Origin: a virus
Direction: 5' to 3' (one strand)
Length of the DNA: 64,000 nucleotides
Virus record (IMG/VR): IMGVR_UViG_3300018080_000154
Span: 18,954-82,953 of that record
The first letter of the stretch is position 1. Each line of letters begins with the position of its first letter. Shown here in pieces: positions 43,971-53,123 of this stretch. Below the pieces are notes generated by a model that did no database searches, was not told the DNA's origin, and was given only the letters and a program-made list of their open reading frames with translations. The position numbers and the translations under genes were made by a program.

Positions 43971-46900
43971 TTTTTCTTCCCCTTCTTTTTAGTAGTTATA
44001 CAAATGCGTTTCTTAACTTTAAGAGCATCTGGTGATTGTTTCACTTTAAATGGACTTCTTTTGCCCAACAGAACATCCCTATTTTTCTTTGAAAGAAACC
44101 TGTCGTTATTTATTCTTTCTTCTACATATTCTCTTTTCTTTTTAGGGTCGTTTAACCACTTACGATACATTGTCATTTTCTTTTTTCTTTTTGCTATTGT
44201 TTCAAAAAGATACTGATCCCAATCATATTTAGGAAAAACGCATGCAAGTAGTCTAAGAAGAAGACCATAGATTTTCATATCCCAATAGTATTCTTTACTG
44301 TATGTACCATCAAAATCGTCTACGTGAATACCTTGAAGTCTAGGATTTTTTTCAGTCACAATATACGGGATGTGCATACCAACATAGAATTCTTTTTTTG
44401 ACTTTATCATATCTTCTGCAACTCTAATGTGCACAGCCTTTTGCTTATAGTTTTCTGGCCGACGAGATATTCTTGTCATGATGGTAATGTCTTTTAGATC
44501 AAACTTGCCGGTTTCAAAGATATTCATTTCTTTTCGTATGAAGTCTATGTAGTGCTTCAAATTATAATCTTCATACAGAATCTGTCTTATCAACTCTATT
44601 TGAAGACGTCGACCGTACTCAATGGCATCCCTTTTAATATAGTCAAGACCTTTACCGTAAACCTTATCAACCTTTTCTCCATCGATTTCAATTAGTCTAC
44701 CTGCGTATTGCTTTTTATGAAGTAACAAAATCTTTGAATAAGTTTTTTCATGTTCCAAAACAATATGTGAAATATCTATATTAAAATCTTTTTTGAGATG
44801 TTCTGCATAACCTTCATGAATTTTTTCAAGAACTTTTGACACATCAGGATTGTCATCCATTTTCACAAAGACAGAGTCAGTGTTGTGAAGTATTGTACCA
44901 CCACACGCATCAATAAACGTATGATCTTCTTCAACCTCTAAGTCATATACGTAACCATCTGTTTTTCTAGTGTGTTCTGATTTATATAAAACTCTTTTTT
45001 CTTTCCATCGTTTTATTGCAGCTAGTGATTTCGTATTTGCAGTGTCTTTATTTCTAAATTCAACCCAGACCACATTCTTTTCTTTTTTGTGTCTAAATCG
45101 ATAATAATAATCTTTGTCAAAATAAAAATTGAGTAGAAAAAAAGCCTGACTAACCATTTTCCTACTTTTGCCACCAATGCTTCCAGTATTTAAATCTTTA
45201 TCAAAAAGATCCTTTATGCCATCACCGTATTGATAACCTAAAAATATACCTTCAACAAAATCTCTATTCGACATGCACGAAAAATCTGGAAATTGTTTTT
45301 TGCTACTACCATATCCACATAACTCTTCAAGTAGTCTTGCATACAAAAATGTTTTCAATTTTATTCTTGCGCCATTATGGTACTCAAAATATTCAACAGC
45401 ATCTGAACCAAATACTTTACGTGCAAGACTAAAAAAATATTTTACCTCTTTTTTATTTTTACTACAGTACAGAATAGGTGAAGTAAATTTCAATCTATTG
45501 TGTTTGGATACTGAACCTTCTGCCATGTACCCACCAAGGACGATACCGAAATCTTTATCTAATTTAATAAAACGTTTTGCTTTAAATAATTTATCGGAAA
45601 AGCCTTTTGTCTTTGCCTTTATTCCTACTGTCAATGTTTTATCTCTATTTTTTTCACAAGAGTAATCCATTCTTGTAATAGTGTCTTTAATGTAACCATC
45701 AAAAAGAGATTTAATATCTATACGTTTCACAGTATTCGTAAATTTTAATTTTCTTTTATCTACAGTATCTATTTTTATATCACTAGAATAGATCATTTTA
45801 TCTTCATAATTATTGACAGTAGATAAAGATCCGTTCGAGTAAAAAGAATGATCAGTTGTTACACTAAAATCACTATCTGGACATGTGATATTGTAGAGTT
45901 TTTTACGAGTTTTGTGTCTTATTATTCTACGAACTTTTTGCCATTTACCCTTTCCAGACATTGTACGAATATTGTTATCATTTAGATAAATTATTTCTTT
46001 ACCTCTATCTCGTACAATACGATTTGGGAATGCTGCAAAAATATCACCTATCTTCTCTACTACGACATTATTAGAGTATTTCATCGGTATATAAGTATCA
46101 TACGGAACACTGTCACCGTACAGGGTCTCATAACCAAAATACTCTTTCATCAATTGTTTTGTAAGTTTTATCAGGTAATGGCCAGCCTTTGTAATGCTTT
46201 CAGCAACGTCACGGTCGTAGTATCTATTTCCTCTTTGTGCCATTGTTCCGTACAATGAGTTGGCCATTTCTTTAACGATGACCTGTGTGGCAAATGCTGC
46301 ATCATAATCCTTTGAACCGTGTGGACAACTTAACTGTATTTCTTTGTATTTCTTTCTTTCATCAAGTAGTTTCCTAATGATTGTTGGTAGCATTCCCTTT
46401 TTGTTTTTCTTTGTCCAAAACTCATTGACAGTATTTATCTCAGTGGTTTTCGGTTTTTTCTTCATGAACGTTTCAAGACTAATGTTCCACGTCATGATTA
46501 TTGTTGGATATAGACTTTTAAAGTCAAATACGTACACGTTGTCATGAATTCCTGCCACAGGGTCTAGTACGTAACCACCTACTACGTGTTCCTCTTCTTC
46601 TTTCTTGTCACCAAATGACGTCGACTTAAAGTGAACATCATTCTTATTCGAGTATCGTAAAATGTAGTTGTCAAGAAGTTCGCTTAAATAAAATTTACTC
46701 GGAAACGTACCGCACCACTGACATTCAAGAAGAATAAGTTCAAAGACTTTTAATTTCTGCTCAAGTTGTAGAAGAAGCACGCAGTCTTTGATGTTGTATT
46801 TTTTAAGTTTAGTAGGATTGTCTTGCCAGAGATTGTAAATACCTTCGTTGACTTCGATCTTAACATCACCTATGAAGTAATTACTTATAAAATTGAGACT

Positions 46901-47737
46901 CCAACTCCTGATGTTTTGATCATAATAGAACAATTTCTGAAAACGTTTCATGAAATCTATGTGTGCAACATCTTTCATTGTTGGAAAGTAACCACGATAT
47001 CGTTTCCATCTTTCACGTAGATACGGAACGTCAAAGTTTCCAGAGTTCCAACCAATGATTATGTCATATTTGTAGATGTATTCCCAAATGTCGTTGAGAA
47101 GTTCTTCTTCTGCTTTGTCAGTGTCTTCCTTTAAAAGAAAGAATTTTTTCTTACCATCTTGATCTACTGCTGCAAATGAAAGTATCCTGTCTCTACCTAC
47201 AACGATACCATCTTTTCTATCATCTGTTTCAATATCAAAAAAGATGTATCTAAAATCATTTGATACTTTGATTTCATGATCGATGCAGAATCGTTTGTAA
47301 TTTTTAAGATCACCCTCTAAAAGACTCACACCATGTTTATTGAGAAAATTTTTCAAACGAATACGATCATCTTCATTTCTATCTTCTGGATCTTTTTCGT
47401 TTTCCCATATCTCATTTATAGACTCATTGTCTACATATAGTTTTAGATACTGTCCACATATCTGAATTTTCTCGGTGTATTTCTTTAAAGACCCCCTGGG
47501 CAGTTTTTTCATATCACTCTTGCTGATAAAACAATACCATTTGAAGTCTGTTATCTTGACCTTTAATTTTTTCTTACAATACACACAACGATAGGTAAGA
47601 ACAATATCCCTACCATCGTCGTATGCATTAATAAATGAATCATTTGCCTCCCAGTATTTTTGCAGTTCCACACCAGGAGGTAAATGACCCATAGCCTCAG
47701 TCGGTATATAACCGATGATTTCATAGAGTTGTTTCAT
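43943..47737 (-). CDS. Family B DNA polymerase containing an intein
   Basis: 1264 residues before splicing; about 854 after. An N-terminal Cys pair lies near residue 51. Exonuclease: FFDIETDD (about 166). Polymerase motif A: DFKSLYPTIIM (about 405). Motif B: KEMANSLYGT (about 489). Motif C is split: YGD (540-542), then the intein, then TDS (953-955). The thumb follows, with a Lys-rich C-terminus. Mature protein is a proofreading replicative polymerase. Neighbouring ThyX-like gene abuts by one base. Confidence 0.92.
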   Translation of the reverse strand: MKQLYEIIGYIPTEAMGHLPPGVELQKYWEANDSFINAYDDGRDIVLTYRCVYCKKKLKVKITDFKWYCFISKSDMKKLPRGSLKKYTEKIQICGQYLKLYVDNESINEIWENEKDPEDRNEDDRIRLKNFLNKHGVSLLEGDLKNYKRFCIDHEIKVSNDFRYIFFDIETDDRKDGIVVGRDRILSFAAVDQDGKKKFFLLKEDTDKAEEELLNDIWEYIYKYDIIIGWNSGNFDVPYLRERWKRYRGYFPTMKDVAHIDFMKRFQKLFYYDQNIRSWSLNFISNYFIGDVKIEVNEGIYNLWQDNPTKLKKYNIKDCVLLLQLEQKLKVFELILLECQWCGTFPSKFYLSELLDNYILRYSNKNDVHFKSTSFGDKKEEEEHVVGGYVLDPVAGIHDNVYVFDFKSLYPTIIMTWNISLETFMKKKPKTTEINTVNEFWTKKNKKGMLPTIIRKLLDERKKYKEIQLSCPHGSKDYDAAFATQVIVKEMANSLYGTMAQRGNRYYDRDVAESITKAGHYLIKLTKQLMKEYFGYETLYGDSVPYDTYIPMKYSNNVVVEKIGDIFAAFPNRIVRDRGKEIIYLNDNNIRTMSGKGKWQKVRRIIRHKTRKKLYNITCPDSDFSVTTDHSFYSNGSLSTVNNYEDKMIYSSDIKIDTVDKRKLKFTNTVKRIDIKSLFDGYIKDTITRMDYSCEKNRDKTLTVGIKAKTKGFSDKLFKAKRFIKLDKDFGIVLGGYMAEGSVSKHNRLKFTSPILYCSKNKKEVKYFFSLARKVFGSDAVEYFEYHNGARIKLKTFLYARLLEELCGYGSSKKQFPDFSCMSNRDFVEGIFLGYQYGDGIKDLFDKDLNTGSIGGKSRKMVSQAFFLLNFYFDKDYYYRFRHKKEKNVVWVEFRNKDTANTKSLAAIKRWKEKRVLYKSEHTRKTDGYVYDLEVEEDHTFIDACGGTILHNTDSVFVKMDDNPDVSKVLEKIHEGYAEHLKKDFNIDISHIVLEHEKTYSKILLLHKKQYAGRLIEIDGEKVDKVYGKGLDYIKRDAIEYGRRLQIELIRQILYEDYNLKHYIDFIRKEMNIFETGKFDLKDITIMTRISRRPENYKQKAVHIRVAEDMIKSKKEFYVGMHIPYIVTEKNPRLQGIHVDDFDGTYSKEYYWDMKIYGLLLRLLACVFPKYDWDQYLFETIAKRKKKMTMYRKWLNDPKKKREYVEERINNDRFLSKKNRDVLLGKRSPFKVKQSPDALKVKKRICITTKKKGKKKCLVKKGSC
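44882..46111 (-). mobile_element. Polymerase intein with LAGLIDADG endonuclease
   Basis: Residues 543-952 (410 aa) of the polymerase. Starts with Ser (SVPYDTYI), has block B DSDFSVTTDHSF, two LAGLIDADG-type helices (GIVLGGYMAEGS and EGIFLGYQYGDGI), block F YDLEVEEDHTFIDAC, and ends in HN before Thr+1. Insertion inside motif C (YGD/TDS) makes the polymerase inactive until splicing. Serine rather than cysteine is the first nucleophile. Confidence 0.92.
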
Positions 47738-48723
47738 TATTCTTCTTCAAAGAATTTTTTATCAATTGCATCGAGTTTTTCATACTCGTCATAAATCTTC
47801 CATTCATCAGGATCTGGTAATTTTACTCCACTTTCTTTATGAAGTTGAGCGTAATCACTACACGACCAGTTAAACGTTGCGTATGGTTGATCATCTGGCC
47901 ATCTACCACATCCTTTGAAAAGACAACCGAATGCCTCTGATAAAGTATAGTCTTGATGATAAACACATTTTTTAGCAAGATCACATCTTGGTCTAAGACA
48001 ACTTGCCAAAAGAGGTGAATACGTTTCAACCTGGTCACGAATAAGAATTGCAGTTTGAACCGTGTCAAACATCTCACAAGCCATGAGTCGTTGCATACAA
48101 TACGATCTCAGAGCCATGAAATTGCAACCATAGCGATAGTTATGTGTAACATTCATTGGCATTATGCAACGAGCAGTCTGAAACGAACCAGCACCGCGTT
48201 TCAAAATATCTTGATAAAGATCTTTGAATTGTTTCACAAACTCTTCGATGCGTGGTCTAAGTTCTGTATCATTTGCCAACTCGTTGGGTATTCTAAATCC
48301 GGCATCGAGTCGACTGTTATCTCGTACACCTTGACTTTGAAAAAATGCACCAACTCTTTGTCTAGCATGTTGATCAAATGCTGCACGTGTTGCACCACGA
48401 ACGGTGAAACTAAAACTTAGCGCCTCCAATGATTGAGGAAGAGTTTGACCGGTCAAAACTGCATTTACAATTGCAAATCTATGTTGAGGTTTGAGTTTTG
48501 GCCATTTGTTCTCAAATTTCTCATCACCCCAAGTAGAAGTCACATGTTCTACAATTGTCTTTGCATAGTTACCAGGATGATCAAACATCTCAACTGACAT
48601 ACCTTCGGCACCGACATAAAAATTTGTCTCCTTGTTTTCCATGTTCATTTCAGGCAAAGTGCCCATCTCTTTTCTGATTTCATTCTTTTCTTCAGCCCCA
48701 AGACCTTTGAACAAGTCTTTCAT
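47737..48723 (-). CDS. Divergent flavin-dependent thymidylate synthase-like protein
   Basis: 328 residues. A ThyX-like core around FTVRGATRAAFDQHARQR and VGAFFQSQGVRDN replaces the usual RHRxxSxNExSxR signature. A Cys-rich C-terminal part (RPRCDLAKKCVYHQDYTL, FKGCGRW) is an addition. It would methylate dUMP using flavin and folate, or a variant C5 reaction. Given a TS-like protein nearby, it may not be the ordinary dTMP enzyme. Confidence 0.6.
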   Translation of the reverse strand: MKDLFKGLGAEEKNEIRKEMGTLPEMNMENKETNFYVGAEGMSVEMFDHPGNYAKTIVEHVTSTWGDEKFENKWPKLKPQHRFAIVNAVLTGQTLPQSLEALSFSFTVRGATRAAFDQHARQRVGAFFQSQGVRDNSRLDAGFRIPNELANDTELRPRIEEFVKQFKDLYQDILKRGAGSFQTARCIMPMNVTHNYRYGCNFMALRSYCMQRLMACEMFDTVQTAILIRDQVETYSPLLASCLRPRCDLAKKCVYHQDYTLSEAFGCLFKGCGRWPDDQPYATFNWSCSDYAQLHKESGVKLPDPDEWKIYDEYEKLDAIDKKFFEEE

Positions 48724-49268
48724 TTAGATTCCTCCATAATTATTCTCATTCTATCGAACACTTTCTTAACCTGCATTCTGTAGTTATTCATTTTACTCAT
48801 ACCGTAAATTTTCACATACGATGGATGCCAGATCTTGAAAACTTCATAACCATGATAACCTCTCAAAAAATTCCAAACGACATTGCCAAGAGATACAATT
48901 ATTTTTGGGTCAACTAAAATTACCTCGTTGTACAAAATTCTTCTATCACATTCAAGCATCATTTGAAGAGACAAAGAATTGTCAAACGTACTACACTTAA
49001 CAAGATTTGTGAAAAACAATGGCACGTTGTCGTAATTCATTTCATTTAGCATTTCAAGAAAAAATGAGTATCTTTCATTGTCCCATATCTTGTTACCTGG
49101 GTATCTACATTTACTGGGATTCATACCAACAAAAAGAACACCTCCAGGTTCTCCCCAACCTTCAAGTTTGTTCATACCTTTAGAGTCTTTTTTATTAGAA
49201 CAGATCAAACCTTCTGGACATCTTGCACATTTATGCATTTCATGATAGAGCGCATCAAGTTTTTTCAA
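48720..49268 (-). CDS. Uracil-DNA glycosylase-family protein
   Basis: 182 residues. A CARCPEGLICSN cysteine motif suggests an Fe-S or zinc site as in family 4/5 UDGs; then VLFVGMNPS (motif A-like), FTNLVKCS, IVSLGNVVW and WHPSY (motif B-like). Starts at a TTG that overlaps the upstream stop. It may excise uracil, or act on a modified base or nucleotide. Confidence 0.65.
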   Translation of the reverse strand: MKKLDALYHEMHKCARCPEGLICSNKKDSKGMNKLEGWGEPGGVLFVGMNPSKCRYPGNKIWDNERYSFFLEMLNEMNYDNVPLFFTNLVKCSTFDNSLSLQMMLECDRRILYNEVILVDPKIIVSLGNVVWNFLRGYHGYEVFKIWHPSYVKIYGMSKMNNYRMQVKKVFDRMRIIMEESK

Positions 49269-50194
49269 AACAATTTTTCTCTTATCAAGATTTCATGTAG
49301 ATTTCTGACAACAATTACTCTTGGATCAACACCATCGACGACAGTGTACGGTGATATTAGATAAACACGATAACCTTGTTTTGAAACACTGTTTGCATAT
49401 CGTACATTGTCCTCAACCATAAACTTAAGTTTGGGAATATCTTTTACGATCTTCATATTTTTTCTTTCGTCAAACATGATTGCATCGTAAGCAATATTAT
49501 TGTCCTTAAGCCATTTTATAGTGTCAGGAAATAATCTGTTGTATTTCTTGTACGGCCTACTTGTGAGTACAACAATATTGTGACCAGAGTTTCTTAAATT
49601 GTGTGTGAATTCTGATGCACCTTCTTTTGGTTTTATTTTTAGTTTTTCACCACTTTGTCTGTATTCACTTTTAAGTTGATCGTACTTTAAAAGATCAACA
49701 TCAAGTTTCATCTGACTAAGAGAACAATATTCTGTACCAAGTTTTTTATTGACGTATTGTATCCACGGTTCAGGGTATTCACAAAGAACACCATCTAAAT
49801 CCAAGGCAACAACCTTTTGAGAAAACTCTGACTTTATCTTATGTTCTTGGAAATATCGTTGATTTACAACCTCGGTTTTTCTCCAGTACTCTTCTATGAA
49901 TTGTTCATACGATACACCAAGAAGTTGAAATGCACCCCATAGATACTTTTGACAATCAACAAGCTCTTCAATAGTGTTGGATACTATTTCTTCTTTGTCT
50001 TCAACCCGATGCATTTTAAATTTTCGAGTATTGAGAGCCTCGGTCGACTCTCTAATAAAACTCAAAATGAATTCCTTAAGATGGTCTGTAATTTGTGAAT
50101 GACTTAGATTGTCAAAATCTAACTCTTTGTCTTGAAAGAAATCTCTGTTGAATTTTAATTGATCCTCGTATGCTTCTTTACATTTGTCTTTCAT
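49265..50194 (-). CDS. Fusion of NTP-pyrophosphatase-like and HAD nucleotidase domains
   Basis: 309 residues. N-terminal ~115: helical all-alpha NTP-PPase pattern with FIRESTEALNTRKFKMHR and IEELVDCQKYLWGAF, as in dUTPase/MazG-like phage enzymes. C-terminal ~180: HAD superfamily with VALDLDGVLCEY (motif I), VVLTSRP (II) and FMVEDNVRYA (IV), like 5'(3')-deoxyribonucleotidases. Together they could take dNTP to dNMP to nucleoside. Sixteen-base overlap with the flavoprotein gene. Confidence 0.7.
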   Translation of the reverse strand: MKDKCKEAYEDQLKFNRDFFQDKELDFDNLSHSQITDHLKEFILSFIRESTEALNTRKFKMHRVEDKEEIVSNTIEELVDCQKYLWGAFQLLGVSYEQFIEEYWRKTEVVNQRYFQEHKIKSEFSQKVVALDLDGVLCEYPEPWIQYVNKKLGTEYCSLSQMKLDVDLLKYDQLKSEYRQSGEKLKIKPKEGASEFTHNLRNSGHNIVVLTSRPYKKYNRLFPDTIKWLKDNNIAYDAIMFDERKNMKIVKDIPKLKFMVEDNVRYANSVSKQGYRVYLISPYTVVDGVDPRVIVVRNLHEILIREKLF

Positions 50195-51071
50195 GTTTGA
50201 CTATATCCTCAGTACGAATTGAATGGTTCCACCTTGAATACCTGCCAACGAATTCTACACCGTCAATCTCAGGTAGTACATCAATTGATTTTTTAATTTG
50301 ACTTCTTGGCAATTGTTGAGAAAACATTACAAACATATCTCTATCTACACAATGTTGTAACGCCTCTTCTTCACGCAGTCCTGTGAATTCCACAATATGC
50401 TGACCGTTCTCATACTGTGTAATTCTAGTAAAAGGTTGATTGATGAAATAGATATATGATTTTGTATTGTCGTAAAGAAAACAATTCCTCACAAGAACAA
50501 ATGTTTTATCAAGAGCACTAAAATCATATTCAAGATTTAGACCAGCAAGCTTATTGAAAACCGGTAACGGTAGCGTACTAACAAGATTTTCATAAACATA
50601 CTCATCATTTCTGGTGTACACAATTTTATTTTCAACATCTATTCTTTGCACGGTGTCTTCTATAATCCTTTCGTCTTCTGCAATTTCACGAGTTAGTCTT
50701 GAAATCACTGTATTCAAACCCACGTCGTAATACTCAAAAACATTTTTTGCATTACTCATTACACCAGATGTCATATTTTCAGACGATTCATGCCTAGATT
50801 TTTCAAAATACTTTTCTCTAAATTCGTCTGACGCCTTTGATGCAAAACGAAGACCATCTGAGTAACCAATGACTGCAAGTTTTTTATTCGTTATCATACT
50901 AAGATCGTTGACGAGAAAATCTGACATTTCTTTTGTTGCATGTAACATACGAGGACCCAACGGAAATGTACTTTTCATTTGACCGCCAACCTTATCTGTA
51001 ATGAGGTCGTATCCTTTACGATGATACGCTACAACAAGTCCTGCAATTCCACCCCCTAAAACAATATTCAT
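50178..51071 (-). CDS. FAD-dependent amine-oxidase / UDP-galactopyranose-mutase-like protein
   Basis: 297 residues. Starts with the dinucleotide-binding motif GGGIAGLVVAYH; later LVSTLPLPVF resembles the second FAD-contact motif of amine oxidase and protoporphyrinogen oxidase families. Shorter than bacterial members. An oxidoreductase in the middle of a nucleotide cluster is unusual and may act on a base or sugar. Confidence 0.65.
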   Translation of the reverse strand: MNIVLGGGIAGLVVAYHRKGYDLITDKVGGQMKSTFPLGPRMLHATKEMSDFLVNDLSMITNKKLAVIGYSDGLRFASKASDEFREKYFEKSRHESSENMTSGVMSNAKNVFEYYDVGLNTVISRLTREIAEDERIIEDTVQRIDVENKIVYTRNDEYVYENLVSTLPLPVFNKLAGLNLEYDFSALDKTFVLVRNCFLYDNTKSYIYFINQPFTRITQYENGQHIVEFTGLREEEALQHCVDRDMFVMFSQQLPRSQIKKSIDVLPEIDGVEFVGRYSRWNHSIRTEDIVKHERQM

Positions 51072-51080
51072 TTTTTTGTC

Positions 51081-51545
51081 CTATTCGTTCATTTCACTAA
51101 CACGTGAAATTATTTTTATTACATGTTCATGTACCTCGGCATCATCATCAAGTATCAAGAAATTTGGATGGTTTCTTAAAAAAGAGATGTACCCATTGTA
51201 CTCCTCATAAATTTCCTTTAGTTCTTCAAATTTGATGTGCCAATCACCTCTTGACTTGAACCTTCTTTCAATTACTTCCAAACTCGGTTGACGTATTACA
51301 AAAAGAGGATCATATCTTGAAATGAAATCATTCATATCGTCCAGTATTTTGTCATGCAAATCATCATGACGTTCTCGTACAGAATTATAGACAAGACTAC
51401 TTAAAAACATTCTATCGACAACAAGTTGTCTAAAATTTGTAGCCTTGTCGTATTCATGTCTAAGAGTTGTCTTACCGGCACAGTCACAACCCTCAAAAAC
51501 AATAATCCTATAATCCCTCTTTTTTATCCACGTTGGTGTATTCAT
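51081..51545 (-). CDS. Deoxynucleoside / thymidylate kinase-like protein
   Basis: 154 residues. P-loop FEGCDCAGKTT, the DR(M/Y)..S.LVY motif (DRMFLSSLVYN), and a downstream Arg-rich RFKSRGDW lid. The pattern fits small phage dNMP or dN kinases. Could phosphorylate dTMP or a hydroxymethyl derivative. Overlaps the TS-like gene upstream by 38 bases. Confidence 0.65.
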   Translation of the reverse strand: MNTPTWIKKRDYRIIVFEGCDCAGKTTLRHEYDKATNFRQLVVDRMFLSSLVYNSVRERHDDLHDKILDDMNDFISRYDPLFVIRQPSLEVIERRFKSRGDWHIKFEELKEIYEEYNGYISFLRNHPNFLILDDDAEVHEHVIKIISRVSEMNE

Positions 51546-52044
51546 GAAGCGATCCTATTTGAATGAACATTTTCTTTGTACTGCTCTTAATTTTGAAATG
51601 ATTTTCTGTCAACTGATAAATCAAATGATTTATGATACCGAGGTCACATGACAATCTTGTGATGTCACTACTTCTAATGTTAACAACAGCCTGATGAGAG
51701 TAGTCTTCATCGAAAAGTAGAAGAATACTTTCCATGCACGGTACCATGTTTTCATTTTGATTGTAGTGATACTCTCTTGGAAATTGTATCAACAATCTTC
51801 TAGAAAATTTATCGCGTTCAAACTCTTTGCACAACGAAGGCACCTGCGGCAAAAACATATTGAAGTACGGTGTCAATTCTTCTTTATCAAAATCTTTGAA
51901 TTCTGATATATCTTGAGACTCCATCCAAAATGTTGCACCAACTTTCTCAACTATCTCCATGCCTCGGCGTACAACTTTTGTTGCGTTAATACTTGGATGT
52001 AAACATTGTCTACGTATTGATTGAATTGTATCTTTACTACTCAC
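51508..52044 (-). CDS. Compact thymidylate synthase-like protein
   Basis: 178 residues from GTG 52044. It keeps TS hallmarks in order: SRRLLIQF (Arg for phosphate, about 81), VPCMES (catalytic Cys 103), NIRSSDITRLSCDLGI (R-S-x-D nucleotide loop, 124-127) and GSLHEY (164-169). It lacks the ~80-100 residues of classical TS inserts. Could be a dTMP synthase or a dUMP/dCMP hydroxymethylase. No homology search was possible. Confidence 0.6.
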   Translation of the reverse strand: MSSKDTIQSIRRQCLHPSINATKVVRRGMEIVEKVGATFWMESQDISEFKDFDKEELTPYFNMFLPQVPSLCKEFERDKFSRRLLIQFPREYHYNQNENMVPCMESILLLFDEDYSHQAVVNIRSSDITRLSCDLGIINHLIYQLTENHFKIKSSTKKMFIQIGSLHEYTNVDKKEGL

Positions 52045-53089
52045 AGGGTTTTCTCCTATTTGCTTTGTCTGAGATGTACCAGTACGGTTTGAAATCTATG
52101 TTCTTCATTATTGTCTTTGCAGTCATTTCAATACCCTGCTCAAATGTGTATTCCGGCTTCCATCCAGTCGACAGCAGTTTTGAATTGTCACCTAAATGGT
52201 TTTTGTGGTAATCAAGACGTTGAAGATATTTAATGTTATATCTACCGGGAAATTTATTCATCACGTAGTCAACATAATCTTGAAAACGTCTACCACTACC
52301 ATGTGCGATATTGAAATCCTCTCCCCAATAGTTATTGTCAACCAAATGCACAACCGCACTGGCAACGTCCTCGACTCTTATATAGTCTTTGAAATACTTA
52401 GGATGTAATCTTACTGGTAGTACTACATCTTTATCGTATTCCTTATTGTACAATCCGTTGTGCAAAATTCTAATTATTGCACTTGATGTATCATTTGGAA
52501 AATTACCAAAAGCAAATATCGGTCTAACGATAATAGTATTGGCCATTTCAAAAAGTTTTCTAACCTGTATCTCAGCATCAAGTTTATTGATACCATACAA
52601 TGTCTCTGGATCTATTTGTGCATTTTCATCAAATGAACTTTCATGGTATTTCTGAATGTCACCAGTAGAAAAACCAGATCCACCAAATATCGAAGTCGTA
52701 CCAAAAAATACAAGCCGTATGTCAAATTCTTTGCACACTTCAATTACGTTGAACGTTCCAAGAACATTGCTCAAAATAGAGTCCTTAGCCTTGACGTCAC
52801 AAATATCACTGCCGACATACGCTGCGTTGTGAACAATAAGGTCTGGTTTAAGCACCTCAACTGCCTTCTTAAATGACTCAAGATTTTCTATGTTGATTTC
52901 AGGTGTACGATGTTGAAATGATCTGTACAATTTTTTGTTTTCAAGAGAATACTCATTTTCAGTAATAAATTTTTCTCTTTCATGATATCCTGGCTTGTTC
53001 ACCACAACGTACGCACCATTTTCAAACATGTCGTGCATGCTTTCAGCAATGTAACCGCTTTCACCTGTTATGAATACTCTTCGTATCAT
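52037..53089 (-). CDS. NAD-dependent epimerase/dehydratase (extended SDR)
   Basis: 350 residues. Rossmann motif FITGESGYIAESM, VHNAAYVGSD, and the catalytic YGINK (Tyr/Lys) of extended SDRs similar to GDP-fucose synthase or UDP-glucose 4-epimerase. Later KDYIRVEDVASAVVHLV is typical. Probably acts on a nucleotide sugar. ATG 53089 has GAGG eight bases upstream. In a phage this could supply a sugar for DNA or virion glycosylation. Confidence 0.8.
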   Translation of the reverse strand: MIRRVFITGESGYIAESMHDMFENGAYVVVNKPGYHEREKFITENEYSLENKKLYRSFQHRTPEINIENLESFKKAVEVLKPDLIVHNAAYVGSDICDVKAKDSILSNVLGTFNVIEVCKEFDIRLVFFGTTSIFGGSGFSTGDIQKYHESSFDENAQIDPETLYGINKLDAEIQVRKLFEMANTIIVRPIFAFGNFPNDTSSAIIRILHNGLYNKEYDKDVVLPVRLHPKYFKDYIRVEDVASAVVHLVDNNYWGEDFNIAHGSGRRFQDYVDYVMNKFPGRYNIKYLQRLDYHKNHLGDNSKLLSTGWKPEYTFEQGIEMTAKTIMKNIDFKPYWYISDKANRRKPCE

Positions 53090-53123
53090 TTTCAATACCT
53101 CTTATTCTATTTTTTTTTGTAAT

